Positions 45,911 through 55,193 are shown, counted from the first letter of the stretch. The stretch: 64,000 bases of DNA from SIG603 sp044432645 (GCA_044432645.1 JAWXUM010000004.1:1-64000), one strand, 5' to 3'. The notes: generated by a model not told the origin, from the letters alone. A program made the numbers and translations.

Positions 45911-46033
45911 AAAATATTTTAATAAAATTTTGAAAAAATCAAATAAATATATAGCTTTTTTCAATAATATATGTTAAAATATATACATAAATAAATATTG
46001 AATATATTCTTATAATATAAAGGAGGCAAATTT

Positions 46034-46357
46034 ATGAAATTAATTTTAGCTATTGTTAGCAACGATGACAGCAGTTCTGTTTCTTCAGCTCTTACAAAAG
46101 GTGGTTTTCAAGTAACTAAATTAGCAACAACTGGTGGTTTCTTGATGGCAGGTAATACAACTTTTATTTCTGGTGTAGATGATGAAAAAGTTGATGAAAT
46201 TATTTCTATAATATCTAAACAGTCAAGCAGAAGAACTCAAATTATTCCTTCAGCTTCTACAATGGATATTGGTATGTACTCTTCATTCCCTGTTGAAGTA
46301 ACTGTTGGTGGTTCAACTATTTTCGTACTAAACGTAGACCGTTTCGAAAAAGTATAA
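46034..46357 (+). CDS. darA: Cyclic-di-AMP receptor DarA (PII-like)
   Basis: This 107-aa PII-like trimeric protein binds cyclic di-AMP. Its N terminus MKLILAIVSNDD, the glycine-rich TTGGFLMAGNTTFISGVDDEKV and the FVLNVDRF end match the family (B. subtilis YaaQ/DarA). The gene precedes holB and ricT as in Bacillus. AGGAGG precedes the ATG. Confidence 0.94.
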   Translation: MKLILAIVSNDDSSSVSSALTKGGFQVTKLATTGGFLMAGNTTFISGVDDEKVDEIISIISKQSSRRTQIIPSASTMDIGMYSSFPVEVTVGGSTIFVLNVDRFEKV

Positions 46358-47325
46358 TGTATTTCGACAATTTCATTTCAAATGATAATGTAAAAGCTGC
46401 CTTAATGGCAGCTTTTACTAAAGATAGACTTCCTCAAGCTATTATTTTAGAGGGGGGAAATGGTGTTGGCAAAAAAACTTTGGCGAAACTCATTGCACAA
46501 ATAGCCGTTTGTACAAGCGAAAATAAACCCTGTGGTTATTGTAATTCTTGCATTATGGCAAGCGGTGGTTATCATCCTGACATTAAGATAGAAGAAGGCT
46601 CAGGAGTATCTGAAAGCATTTCGGTTGAAACCATTAGAAATATAACACAAGATGTTTACAAAAAGGCTGAGTTTAGCGACTACAACATTTACTTGTTGTT
46701 TGTGAAAAATCAATTGTCTTCGTCAAGCCAAAATAAGCTTTTAAAAATAATAGAAGAACCTCCTAGTAACGCCTTGTTTATTATAACTGTAAACTCTGCC
46801 CAAAGTTTGTTGCCTACTATTATTTCAAGGGCGACTATTTTCACACTTCAAAATCCACCAGTCGAAGAGGCTGCTATTTTTTTTATGAAAGAAAAAAACT
46901 GTAGCTATGAAGAGGCTATTCAAATAGCAGAAAATTATAACGGAAATATAGGAAAAATGTTAGCGGGCGATGTGGAGTCGGCTCAAATTGCAATTTCTAT
47001 TGCAGAAATATTCGATAAAAGTGATTACGATGCACTTCTTGCCACAACATATCCACTTATATCTAACAAAAAATTGTTTATCTCAGTGCTTACTGATTTA
47101 AGGCTAATTTTACGTGATGCATATAATTATGATATGGGGACAGGTGATTGTATTGGTGTTTCTAAAGAACAGTCTAAAAGAATTGGAATGGCATATAGGA
47201 AGAAAATATTATTGGAATTTCCGGAAATTTGTACGAAATATTTGGATTTAGCGCAAAAAAACATTAATATGAGTTTGCTTGTTACAGACTTTTGTGCTAA
47301 ACTAAGATACAAGGCTTTAAAGTAA
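46357..47325 (+). CDS. holB: DNA polymerase III delta-prime subunit
   Basis: This 322-aa clamp-loader AAA+ ATPase has Walker A GGNGVGKKT (residues 33-41), a four-cysteine zinc module (C52, C59, C62, C65) and the Walker B/sensor region KLLKIIEEPPSNALFIITVNS. It loads the sliding clamp with delta and tau. The ATG overlaps the darA stop in TAATG. Confidence 0.93.
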   Translation: MYFDNFISNDNVKAALMAAFTKDRLPQAIILEGGNGVGKKTLAKLIAQIAVCTSENKPCGYCNSCIMASGGYHPDIKIEEGSGVSESISVETIRNITQDVYKKAEFSDYNIYLLFVKNQLSSSSQNKLLKIIEEPPSNALFIITVNSAQSLLPTIISRATIFTLQNPPVEEAAIFFMKEKNCSYEEAIQIAENYNGNIGKMLAGDVESAQIAISIAEIFDKSDYDALLATTYPLISNKKLFISVLTDLRLILRDAYNYDMGTGDCIGVSKEQSKRIGMAYRKKILLEFPEICTKYLDLAQKNINMSLLVTDFCAKLRYKALK

Positions 47326-47354
47326 GCTTAATTAGGAAAAGAAAGGGATACAAT

Positions 47355-48221
47355 ATGACCGAAGTTGTAGGTGTAAAATTTGAAAGCACTGGTAAAGTAT
47401 ATTACTTTGCGCCAGAAGGTATCAAATTAGATAAAGGGGAAATGGTTATTGTCGAAACTTCACGTGGTTTAGAATGTGGTGAAGTTGCAATGCAAAATCA
47501 AGAAGTAGATGATAATACAATAGTTTCACCACTTAAAAAAATTATTAGAGTAGCAACAAAAAATGATTTAGCAAAAGTTGAAGAAAATAAAATTAAAGAG
47601 AAAAAAGCTTTTACTATTTGTGAAAATAAAATTTTATATCATAAGCTTGATATGAAGTTAGTTGATGTTGAATATACTTTTGATGGAGGTAAAATTTTAT
47701 TTTATTTTACTTCTGATGACAGAGTTGACTTCAGAGAATTAGTTAAGGATTTAGCAAGCCAATTTAGAACAAGAATTGAACTTAGACAAATTGGTGTGCG
47801 TGACGAAGCTAAGCTTTTAGGAGGTTTAGGTATTTGCGGACGTCCATTTTGTTGTTCAACTTTCTTAAACGGTTTTCAACCAGTTTCAATTAAAATGGCA
47901 AAAGAACAAGGTTTATCACTAAATCCAGTTAAAATTTCAGGAACTTGTGGTAGACTTATGTGCTGTTTAAAATACGAGCAAGAAGCTTACCTTGATTTGC
48001 TAAAAACTACTCCCAAAATTGGTGCAGTTGTTATGACAAACGATGGCAAAGGTGTAGTTATTGACCAAAACTTAATAACTGGTAAACTCACAGTTAAACT
48101 TGACAGTGCACCTGATGCAGTTCCTGTAATTTGTAAAGTTTCAGAAATTAAACTTTTAAAAGACGGACAAATTCGTGTTAATAAACGTGAGAGTGATGCT
48201 TTAAAAGGTTTAGAGAAATAA
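47355..48221 (+). CDS. ricT: RicT (YaaT), PSP1-domain protein
   Basis: This 288-aa protein of the RicAFT complex supports RNase Y-dependent mRNA processing in Bacillus. PSP1 motifs include LEVGEV-like GLECGEVAM, RIELRQIGVRDEAKLLGGLGICGRPFCC and GTCGRLMCCLKYE; the cysteines bind iron-sulfur clusters in the studied complex. The darA-holB-ricT order is conserved in Firmicutes. AAAGGGA precedes the ATG. Confidence 0.94.
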   Translation: MTEVVGVKFESTGKVYYFAPEGIKLDKGEMVIVETSRGLECGEVAMQNQEVDDNTIVSPLKKIIRVATKNDLAKVEENKIKEKKAFTICENKILYHKLDMKLVDVEYTFDGGKILFYFTSDDRVDFRELVKDLASQFRTRIELRQIGVRDEAKLLGGLGICGRPFCCSTFLNGFQPVSIKMAKEQGLSLNPVKISGTCGRLMCCLKYEQEAYLDLLKTTPKIGAVVMTNDGKGVVIDQNLITGKLTVKLDSAPDAVPVICKVSEIKLLKDGQIRVNKRESDALKGLEK

Positions 48222-48329
48222 AAGCACAATATATTTATAATAATTTAATACTTGTTCCTACATTTAATCTTGATTTATGAGAAATTTGTGGTATACTAAT
48301 CTTATAAATAAAAAATGGAGGTATTCATT

Positions 48330-48500
48330 ATGGCTTATATTATTACTGATGATTGTATCGCATGTGGTGCATGTGCAGCTGAATGTCCTTGTGGCGCTAT
48401 CGCTGAAGGTGACGGCAAATATGTAATCGATGCTGATGCATGTGTTGATTGTGGCGCATGTGCTGGCGTATGTCCAGTTGAAGCAGCTACTGCAGGCTAA
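48330..48500 (+). CDS. 2[4Fe-4S] ferredoxin
   Basis: The 56-aa clostridial-type ferredoxin has two cluster motifs, CIACGACAAECP and CVDCGACAGVCP, each with four cysteines. It carries low-potential electrons for anaerobic metabolism. The ATG at 48330 has GGAGG upstream; an ATG five codons earlier overlaps the ribosome site. It has its own hairpin terminator, so it is probably highly expressed as a single gene. Confidence 0.96.
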   Translation: MAYIITDDCIACGACAAECPCGAIAEGDGKYVIDADACVDCGACAGVCPVEAATAG

Positions 48501-48523
48501 TTTATTAGCGAAATTGTTAATTT

Positions 48524-48547
48524 GTAGGGGTGTAATTTCACCCCTAC
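48524..48547 (+). terminator. Palindrome after the ferredoxin gene, probable terminator (GTAGGG element, copy 3)
   Basis: GTAGGGGTG at 48524-48532 pairs with CACCCCTAC at 48539-48547, followed by ATTTTATTTTTAT. It acts in place as a terminator but shares the GTAGGG head with the dispersed palindrome family. Confidence 0.7.
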
Positions 48548-48585
48548 ATTTTATTTTTATAAAATATAGGATAAGAATAACATAT

Positions 48586-49308
48586 ATGAAATGGGAACCA
48601 TTGGGTAAAAATTTAAAAGTTTTAGTGTCTAAAGAACACACTTTTAATACTGATACATTAATTTTAGCATATTTTTCAAAACCGTCTAAAAATGATATTT
48701 GTGCAGATTTTGGCACAGGCTGTGGAACTATTGCACTTTTGTGGAAATATAGAGTTAACCCTAAACAAATTTACGCAGTAGAACTACAAAAAGATGCTTA
48801 TAATCAGGCGAAAATTTCTATTAAAGAAAATAATTTTGAAAGCTTACATTTAATAAATAATAATATAAATAATTACAAAGATATTTTTAAACACGGCAGT
48901 TTATCGCATATTGCTTGTAATCCACCTTATAAAGCTGTAAAATCAGGCATAAAAAACAATATAGATAACATGCGAATTGCAAGGCACGAAGATGAGCTTA
49001 GTTTGTGTGAGCTTGCAAAAGCAGTTGCTTACTCTTTAAAATTTGGTGGCAAGTTTTACATATGCCAACGCCCAGAACGTTTGACAGACGTAATGACAAT
49101 TTTCAGAGAAAAGGGAATAGAGCCTAAAAAACTACAGTTAGTACAACAAAGCACTTTGAAAGCCCCATCACTTTTTTTACTAGAGTGTGTTAGAGGTGGA
49201 AAGTCTGGCTTAAGTATTATGCCTAATTTAATTATAGAAGAAAACGGAAAATACACAGATAAAATGACAGAAATATACGGCGATTATATGGAGGGAAGAG
49301 ATGACTGA
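48586..49308 (+). CDS. TrmN6-type tRNA1(Val) adenine-37 N6-methyltransferase
   Basis: This 240-aa SAM-dependent methyltransferase has the SAM-binding motif ADFGTGCGTIALL (residues about 43-55) and the N6-adenine catalytic tetrad NPPY. It resembles the YfiC/YabB group that modifies A37 of tRNA-Val. The next gene, rsmI, overlaps it by 8 bp, the usual pairing in Firmicutes. The start ATG at 48586 has only a weak AGGAT upstream. Exact tRNA target is not certain. Confidence 0.87.
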   Translation: MKWEPLGKNLKVLVSKEHTFNTDTLILAYFSKPSKNDICADFGTGCGTIALLWKYRVNPKQIYAVELQKDAYNQAKISIKENNFESLHLINNNINNYKDIFKHGSLSHIACNPPYKAVKSGIKNNIDNMRIARHEDELSLCELAKAVAYSLKFGGKFYICQRPERLTDVMTIFREKGIEPKKLQLVQQSTLKAPSLFLLECVRGGKSGLSIMPNLIIEENGKYTDKMTEIYGDYMEGRDD

Positions 49309-50149
49309 AAAAAATAAAATAAAAAAAGGTGCCTTATACATTGTAGGTACACCTATTGGAAATTTGTCTGATTTTTCCCCAAGGGCTGTTAATACGCTTA
49401 CTGAAGTTGATTTTATTGCGGCTGAAGACACAAGAGTGACAGTGAAAATTTTAAATCACTTTGAAATAAAAAAGCCACTTATAAGTTATTTTGAGCATAA
49501 CAAAATACAAAAAGGTGATTACATATGTCAAAGAATATTAGACGGTGAAAGTTGCGCTTTGGTGTCAGATGCAGGAATGCCAGCAATTTCTGACCCTGGT
49601 GAACTTTTAGTTTCGCAGTGTGCTGAAAAAGGTATAGAAGTTTTCGTAGTTCCTGGTCCAACAGCTGTAATTTCTGCCTTAGCGCTTTCAGCTTTGCCAA
49701 CTGGAAGATTTACATTTGAAGGTTTTTTAACAACTAATAAGAGAAATAGAAAATTTCATTTAAATGAAATTAAAGACGAAAAAAGAACCATGGTTTTTTA
49801 TGAAGCCCCGCATAAAATGCTTAACACTTTAAAAGATTTTTACGAAGTTTTAGGTGATAGGAAAATTTCTATAGTAAAAGAAATTACTAAACTTCATGAA
49901 AATGTTATGCGAACAAGTTTAGAAAAAGCAGTTGAGTATTACACTCAAAATACTGCTAAAGGCGAATTTGTTTTAGTTATAGACGGAGCAAATATTGCTC
50001 AAGAGGAACAAATCTCTTTAGAACAGGCAGTAAATATAGCTAAAGAATTAATTTTAAAAGGCAAATCATCAAGCGAGGCTGCTAAAGAAACAGCAGTTAA
50101 AACTGGATACAAAAAAGGCGATATATATAAACTTTTGATAAATAATTAA
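49301..50149 (+). CDS. rsmI: 16S rRNA 2'-O-ribose C1402 methyltransferase RsmI
   Basis: This 282-aa tetrapyrrole-methylase-fold enzyme methylates the ribose of C1402 in 16S rRNA. Motifs LYIVGTPIGNLSDFSPRA, AAEDTRVT, GMPAISDPGE and FEGFLTTNKRNRK are diagnostic. GGGAAG precedes the ATG. Confidence 0.96.
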   Translation: MTEKNKIKKGALYIVGTPIGNLSDFSPRAVNTLTEVDFIAAEDTRVTVKILNHFEIKKPLISYFEHNKIQKGDYICQRILDGESCALVSDAGMPAISDPGELLVSQCAEKGIEVFVVPGPTAVISALALSALPTGRFTFEGFLTTNKRNRKFHLNEIKDEKRTMVFYEAPHKMLNTLKDFYEVLGDRKISIVKEITKLHENVMRTSLEKAVEYYTQNTAKGEFVLVIDGANIAQEEQISLEQAVNIAKELILKGKSSSEAAKETAVKTGYKKGDIYKLLINN

Positions 50150-50168
50150 GAAACGACAAAATTTACAT

Positions 50169-50208
50169 TTGATTTTAAAAAATAATGATGTTATAATATT
50201 AATATAAT
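50169..50208 (+). promoter_or_regulatory. Promoter of the alpha-CTD/sigma-4 hybrid gene
   Basis: TTGATT (50169-50174) and TATAAT (50192-50197) with a 17-bp spacer; a second TATAAT lies at 50203-50208. The rsmI gene ends 20 bp before it, and no strong terminator is seen between. Confidence 0.55.
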
Positions 50209-50252
50209 ATTTCGATTATTGCGTATTTTTTTTGTTAAAGGTGGTAATATTT

Positions 50253-52982
50253 GTGAAATACATGCTTAGAGAAAATTTAATTGAAGAGTTAGATTTTTCA
50301 ACAAGAGTAATAAATGCACTTCATAATGCTGATTTTTACCTGATCGGTGATTTGTTGTCTTGCACAGAAACAGATTTATCAAAGCTTGACAATTTAGGCA
50401 AAAAAAGCATTAATGAAATTGTGGATACAATAAACAAGTTAAAATCAGATGAAGAATTTCTATATATTTCACAAGAAAATTACATGCCACAAAATATAAA
50501 TAACACCACATTTATCTGGAAAGATGGTAAAGAATACTATGATATTCATGTGTGTGATATGAATTTAAGCGTGCGTGCATATAATAGTTTAATTAACGGA
50601 AAATTATTCTATTTTTCACAAATTTTCAATTTAACAAAAGAAGAATTAATTTCAATTCCATGTGTAGGAAGTGGAAGCGTAAATGAAATTGCAGAAATTA
50701 TTTCAAATACAAAACCTATGATTTTACCACAAAATCTTAAAAGTGTACCAGAGTTTATATACGAAAAACTTATAAATAATCTTAAAACAAAAATTCAAAT
50801 TGATATTAGCGATAATTACAATTTGTTACTTGATTTATGTTCGAATTTTTGTGAAACAGAACAATATCAAAAGTATGGATATAACGATAAATCTGTTTTG
50901 TCTAACTTTTTTATCTCACAAGATTACATATTGAATTTGTTGGAACAACATGTTTTAAATATTTTAAGTGAAGAAATTTATGGGCTTGATTTTAATACAA
51001 TTTGCAAAAATATGCCAAGTTTTTTTTCTTCTAAAATTATCACTGGTCAAATTTTAGAAAATTTGATAAACCAAAATAATATATATATACTTGATGACAA
51101 GCTTTACTGTATAGATTATGCTTCATTTATTGAAACTGCGCATTTGTATTTAAATGAAAAAGAAAGCACAGTTTTAAAAGGTAGAATAAACGGTAAAACT
51201 TTAAGCCTAATTGGTCAAGAATTAAATATAACACGTGAAAGAACAAGACAAATAGAGCTTAAATCTATTCATAAAATCAAAGAATGTGGGGTTAAATTTA
51301 AAGAGGATATTTATAAATATCTTTATGAAAATTATTATTTAACTAAAGAAAATTTTTTGATAGCATTTGATAATGATGTAGAAAGTTACAATTATCTTGA
51401 GATATTTTACAAAAATCACGGTATAAAACCTATGGATGACGTTTTATATGATGAAAAAATCCCAGCAATTTTAAGGAAAAAGATAGAAAAAGCAGTTTAT
51501 AAAAACTATATACTAATTGACAATGAATATGTAAAACTTAGCAAAAGTGCTTTAAGCATTTATATTTTGAAAAAAATATCACCCAAAAGTGTAAGTTTTC
51601 AAGAATTCACTATTTTATATGAAAATCTTTTAAAAGAAATTCATATGCACGGAAAACATAACTTAGCATTAATGGATAGGGGTTATGAGAATAAACTTTC
51701 TGCAAGCGATATGGTGCTTTGGAAGTACGGTAAAAAGTTTAGGTATTATAATATAAAAATTTACAATTTTAAATACTTGCTTGAAGCACTATCTTTAAAT
51801 CAATACGAAAATATAGAATTTTCTTGTTTGAAGTTTTTTAATTCACACCCAGAAATTATGGATGAATATGACATTCGTGATGAGTACGAGCTTCATAATT
51901 TGCTGAAAAAAATATGTAATAAAAATGACTTCCCAAACTTAGAATTCAAGCGTATGCCGAATATAGAGTTTGGTACTGTTGATAGAAATAAGCAAATAAT
52001 GACCTTGTTATCGTCACTTAGTCCAATTTCGAACATGAATTTTGCAAAAGAGTATGAAAACGTATATGGAGTTAGGTCAAGTACTGTTATAGCAAACTAT
52101 ATGAAAAATTTTGACAAGTATTTTTATAATGGTATTTATCAAATAAATTTTCCTAAAATACCAATTGATGAACAAAAAATACTCAAAGCTCGCTTAACCA
52201 AAGATTATTATTTGTATAGTGAAATTGATGAAATTTATCAGGACTTATTCCAAAGTAATACAGAAAAAACGGTCAATCCGTACGTGTTAAAATCGTTAGG
52301 ATTTAAAACATATTCAAGTTATGTTATAAACTCTAAATTCAGTGGAGCAGTTAAATATTTTAATTATATTTTAACTTCTTCAGATTTTGTTGACATAACT
52401 AGTTTATCTAAAGGTATAAAAAATACAATATCTTTTACAACAGAGCTTAGTCGGCTTAAATCTTTATATGAATTAATAGAAATCAGTCCTAATCATTACA
52501 TAAATATAAATAAGTTAGGCGAAATGGGTGTTACTAAAGAACTACTTTATGATTACCATAAAGAAGTTCTTGATTTTGCAAAACAGTACAAATTTTTCAC
52601 AGTCCATTTTTTGAAAAGCAATGGCTTCAAACATAAACTTCACAAATTAGGTTTTGATAATTGGTTTTACACTTCGATAATAATTCAAGATAAAAAAAAT
52701 ATTACATTTAAAAGATTACATGATAATAAAATCATTCATATAAGTGCAAAGCCTTTTACCTTGTCGGAATTTTTGGAGTATTACGTAAAAAACAATGCCA
52801 ATACTTCTTACAAATTAAAAGAATTATCAAAAAAAATTGAAGGGAATTACGATATTAGAATTAGTACTTCTCAGTTAACAGAAATTGTTAAATCTAATTC
52901 GTTGCATTATGACCCAATAACTAAATCAATTTTTAAAAGCTATAAAAGCTATATTCAATATTTTAAGAAAAATAGTGAATAA
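50253..52982 (+). CDS. Large hybrid protein with two RNAP alpha-CTD-like modules and a sigma region-4-like HTH
   Basis: The 909-aa product combines transcription-machinery modules. Residues about 3-65 (ENLIEELDFSTRVINALHNA, then NLGKKSINEI) match the RNA polymerase alpha C-terminal domain, including its helix-hairpin-helix. Residues about 97-155 (MNLSVRAYNSL, then VGSGSVNEIAEI) form a second such module. Residues about 300-345 (LNEKESTVLKGRINGKT, then LNITRERTRQIELKSI) match sigma-70 region 4, with the TRERxRQIE recognition-helix signature. The last 550 residues are not recognised; they look helical with several winged-helix-like stretches, for example after 615 and 790. No sigma region 2 is seen, so it is not a normal sigma factor. 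The GTG at 50253 has AAAGGTGG upstream; a TTG seven codons earlier overlaps that site. No membrane segment. Confidence 0.85.
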   Translation: MKYMLRENLIEELDFSTRVINALHNADFYLIGDLLSCTETDLSKLDNLGKKSINEIVDTINKLKSDEEFLYISQENYMPQNINNTTFIWKDGKEYYDIHVCDMNLSVRAYNSLINGKLFYFSQIFNLTKEELISIPCVGSGSVNEIAEIISNTKPMILPQNLKSVPEFIYEKLINNLKTKIQIDISDNYNLLLDLCSNFCETEQYQKYGYNDKSVLSNFFISQDYILNLLEQHVLNILSEEIYGLDFNTICKNMPSFFSSKIITGQILENLINQNNIYILDDKLYCIDYASFIETAHLYLNEKESTVLKGRINGKTLSLIGQELNITRERTRQIELKSIHKIKECGVKFKEDIYKYLYENYYLTKENFLIAFDNDVESYNYLEIFYKNHGIKPMDDVLYDEKIPAILRKKIEKAVYKNYILIDNEYVKLSKSALSIYILKKISPKSVSFQEFTILYENLLKEIHMHGKHNLALMDRGYENKLSASDMVLWKYGKKFRYYNIKIYNFKYLLEALSLNQYENIEFSCLKFFNSHPEIMDEYDIRDEYELHNLLKKICNKNDFPNLEFKRMPNIEFGTVDRNKQIMTLLSSLSPISNMNFAKEYENVYGVRSSTVIANYMKNFDKYFYNGIYQINFPKIPIDEQKILKARLTKDYYLYSEIDEIYQDLFQSNTEKTVNPYVLKSLGFKTYSSYVINSKFSGAVKYFNYILTSSDFVDITSLSKGIKNTISFTTELSRLKSLYELIEISPNHYININKLGEMGVTKELLYDYHKEVLDFAKQYKFFTVHFLKSNGFKHKLHKLGFDNWFYTSIIIQDKKNITFKRLHDNKIIHISAKPFTLSEFLEYYVKNNANTSYKLKELSKKIEGNYDIRISTSQLTEIVKSNSLHYDPITKSIFKSYKSYIQYFKKNSE

Positions 52983-52998
52983 TTTTTAAGCTTTTCTC

Positions 52999-53027
52999 TT
53001 GAAATTTCACATTATATGGTATATAAT
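52999..53027 (+). promoter_or_regulatory. Sigma-A promoter of pgk-tpiA-gpmI
   Basis: TTGAAA (52999-53004) and TATAAT (53022-53027) with a 17-bp spacer, 47 bp before the pgk start. Confidence 0.75.
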
Positions 53028-53030
53028 GTG
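53008..53030. promoter_or_regulatory. Perfect 23-bp palindrome over the pgk -10 box (candidate operator)
   Basis: CACATTATAT (53008-53017) and ATATAATGTG (53021-53030) are exact inverted repeats separated by GGT. The right arm contains the -10 box. A dimeric repressor bound here would block the promoter of the lower-glycolysis operon. No regulator is known to me for it and I saw no second copy in the window. Confidence 0.5.
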
Positions 53031-53074
53031 ACTGTTAGACAAGTTTTAATTATATATTGAAGGAGTTTTAAAGA

Positions 53075-54286
53075 ATGAAACTTAATAAAGTTACAGTAGA
53101 CAATATCGAAGTTAAAGGTAAAAAAGTTTTAGTGCGTTGCGATTTTAATGTTCCACTAAAAGAAGGCGTTATCACAAATGATAACAGAATTATTGGAGCA
53201 CTTCCAACAATCAAAAAATTAATCGAAGGTGGCGCTAAAGTTATCCTTTGTTCTCATTTAGGTAAACCTAAAAATGGCGCAGAAGAAAAATTCTCCCTTG
53301 CTCCAGTAGCAGTTAGACTTTCAGAGCTTTTAGGTAAAGACGTTGTTTTTGCAAACGACGACACAGTAGTAGGTGACAACGCTAAAGCTGCAGTTGCTGC
53401 AATGAACGATGGCGACGTAGTTCTACTACAAAATACAAGATTTAGAAAAGAAGAAACAAAAAATCTTGAACCATTTAGCACAGAGCTTGCTTCTTTATGC
53501 GAAGTTTTCGTAATGGATGCTTTTGGTAGTGCTCACAGAGCTCACTGCTCAACTGCTGGTGTTACAGAGCATATCACTAACACAGCTATCGGTTACTTAA
53601 TGGAAAAAGAAATCGCTTTCCTTGGAAACGCTGTAGAAGACCCTGCTAGACCATTTGTAGCAATCTTAGGTGGTGCTAAAGTTGCTGATAAATTAAATGT
53701 TATCTCTAATCTATTAGAAAAATGTGATACACTTATCATCGGTGGTGGTATGGCTTATACATTTATCAAAGCTAAAGGTGGCAATATTGGTCAATCTCTA
53801 GTTGACCTTGAAAAATTAGATTATTGTAAAGAAATGATTGCTAAAGCTGAATCTTTAGGCAAAACAATTCTTCTTCCAGTAGATACAATTACAGCTTCAG
53901 GTTTTCCAAATCCAATAGATGCTGAAATTGAAACAAAACTTTTCAAAGCCGGTACAATGACAGACGACCAAATGGGTTTAGATATCGGTCCTGAAACACA
54001 AGAACTTTACGCTAATGCAGTTAAAACAGCTAAAACAGTTGTTTGGAATGGCCCTATGGGTGTGTTCGAAAACCCAATTTTAGCAAAAGGTACAATAGCT
54101 GTAGCTGCAGCGCTTGCTGAAACTGAAGCAACAACAGTTATAGGTGGTGGCGACTCTGCTGCTGCTGTTATCAACCTAGGTTTTGCTGATAAAATGAGCC
54201 ATATATCAACAGGTGGTGGCGCTTCTTTAGAATATCTAGAAGGCAAAGTTTTACCAGGTATCGCAGTTATCGCTGATAAAAAATAA
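53075..54286 (+). CDS. pgk: Phosphoglycerate kinase
   Basis: This 403-aa glycolytic enzyme makes ATP from 1,3-bisphosphoglycerate. Signatures are VLVRCDFNVPLK (residues 19-30), LCSHLGKPK, VMDAFGSAHRAHCS, ILGGAKVADK and the C-terminal IGGGDSAAAV and STGGGASLEYLEGK. AAGGAG precedes the ATG. First gene of pgk-tpiA-gpmI. Confidence 0.98.
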   Translation: MKLNKVTVDNIEVKGKKVLVRCDFNVPLKEGVITNDNRIIGALPTIKKLIEGGAKVILCSHLGKPKNGAEEKFSLAPVAVRLSELLGKDVVFANDDTVVGDNAKAAVAAMNDGDVVLLQNTRFRKEETKNLEPFSTELASLCEVFVMDAFGSAHRAHCSTAGVTEHITNTAIGYLMEKEIAFLGNAVEDPARPFVAILGGAKVADKLNVISNLLEKCDTLIIGGGMAYTFIKAKGGNIGQSLVDLEKLDYCKEMIAKAESLGKTILLPVDTITASGFPNPIDAEIETKLFKAGTMTDDQMGLDIGPETQELYANAVKTAKTVVWNGPMGVFENPILAKGTIAVAAALAETEATTVIGGGDSAAAVINLGFADKMSHISTGGGASLEYLEGKVLPGIAVIADKK

Positions 54287-54290
54287 TTTT

Positions 54291-54318
54291 GTAGGGCGGG
54301 GGCTTGCTCCCGCCGTAT
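54291..54318 (+). repeat. GTAGGG-headed palindromic element, copy 4
   Basis: GTAGGGCGGG followed by a GC-rich hairpin, arms GGCGGGgGC and GCtCCCGCC, between pgk and tpiA. Its high GC contrasts with the AT-rich surroundings. It may also attenuate transcription. Confidence 0.65.
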
Positions 54319-54363
54319 TGATTTAAAATAAATTTACAGTTATATACGAAAGGGATTTATACT

Positions 54364-55131
54364 ATGAATAAAACACTAAGAAAAGCAGTTATCGCTGGTA
54401 ACTGGAAAATGAACAAAACTCCAGCTGAGGCTGTTACACTTTTAAATGAAATCGCTCCATTAGTTAAAGATGCTGATTGTGACGTTGTAGCTTGCGTTCC
54501 TTACGTTGACCTACACGTAGCTTTAGAAGCAACAAAAGGCACAAACATCAAAATTGGTGCTGAAAACTGCCATTGGGAAAAATCAGGTGCATATACAGGT
54601 GAAATTTCTGCTGATATGCTTGCTGCTATGGGCGTTCCTTATGTTATCACAGGTCACAGCGAAAGAAGAACTCTTTTTGGTGATACTGATGTTACAGTTG
54701 CAAAAAGAACAAGAGCTGGTCTTGACGCTGGTTTAACAGTTATTCTTTGTGTTGGTGAATACCTAGAGCAAAGAGAACAAGGCATTACTACAGAGCTTTG
54801 CGCGGTTCAAACAAAAATCGCTTTACAAGGCGTAACAAAAGAAGAATTAGCTAAAATCATCATTGCTTACGAGCCAGTATGGGCTATTGGTACAGGTAAA
54901 ACTGCTACTGCTGAGCAAGCAGAAGAAGTTTGTGCTGATATTAGAAAAGTTTTAGCTGATTTATATGATGCAGAAACTGCTGAAACAGTTACAATTCAAT
55001 ACGGTGGTTCTATGAATGCAGCTAATGCAGACGAGCTACTAGGCAAAGTTAACGTTGACGGTGGTTTAATCGGCGGTGCTTCTCTAAAAGCAGCTGACTT
55101 TGCTGCAATTATCACAGCAGCTTCAAAATAA
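54364..55131 (+). CDS. tpiA: Triosephosphate isomerase
   Basis: This 255-aa enzyme interconverts dihydroxyacetone phosphate and glyceraldehyde 3-phosphate. Signatures are AGNWKMNKT (residues 10-18), catalytic His in ITGHSERR, catalytic Glu in AYEPVWAIGTGKTA, and QYGGSMNAANA. AAAGGG lies upstream of the ATG. Confidence 0.98.
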   Translation: MNKTLRKAVIAGNWKMNKTPAEAVTLLNEIAPLVKDADCDVVACVPYVDLHVALEATKGTNIKIGAENCHWEKSGAYTGEISADMLAAMGVPYVITGHSERRTLFGDTDVTVAKRTRAGLDAGLTVILCVGEYLEQREQGITTELCAVQTKIALQGVTKEELAKIIIAYEPVWAIGTGKTATAEQAEEVCADIRKVLADLYDAETAETVTIQYGGSMNAANADELLGKVNVDGGLIGGASLKAADFAAIITAASK

Positions 55132-55147
55132 TTACTATATAATTTTT

Positions 55148-55176
55148 GTAGGGTACGCATTGCATGAGTACCGCAC
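55148..55176 (+). repeat. GTAGGG-headed palindromic element, copy 5
   Basis: GTAGGGTACGCATTGCATGA folds with arms GGTACgCAT and ATGaGTACC and ends in GCAC. First of three palindromes packed between tpiA and gpmI. Confidence 0.65.
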
Positions 55177-55193
55177 ATATATATATCTTATCT

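Noticed and set aside
45961..46016. TATAAT box directly before the darA ribosome site
   Set aside because: Transcription would start within the ribosome site, and no -35 at the right distance supports it.
48264..48716. Minus-strand frame across the ferredoxin gene
   Set aside because: It runs opposite a clear 2[4Fe-4S] ferredoxin and has no supporting ribosome site.
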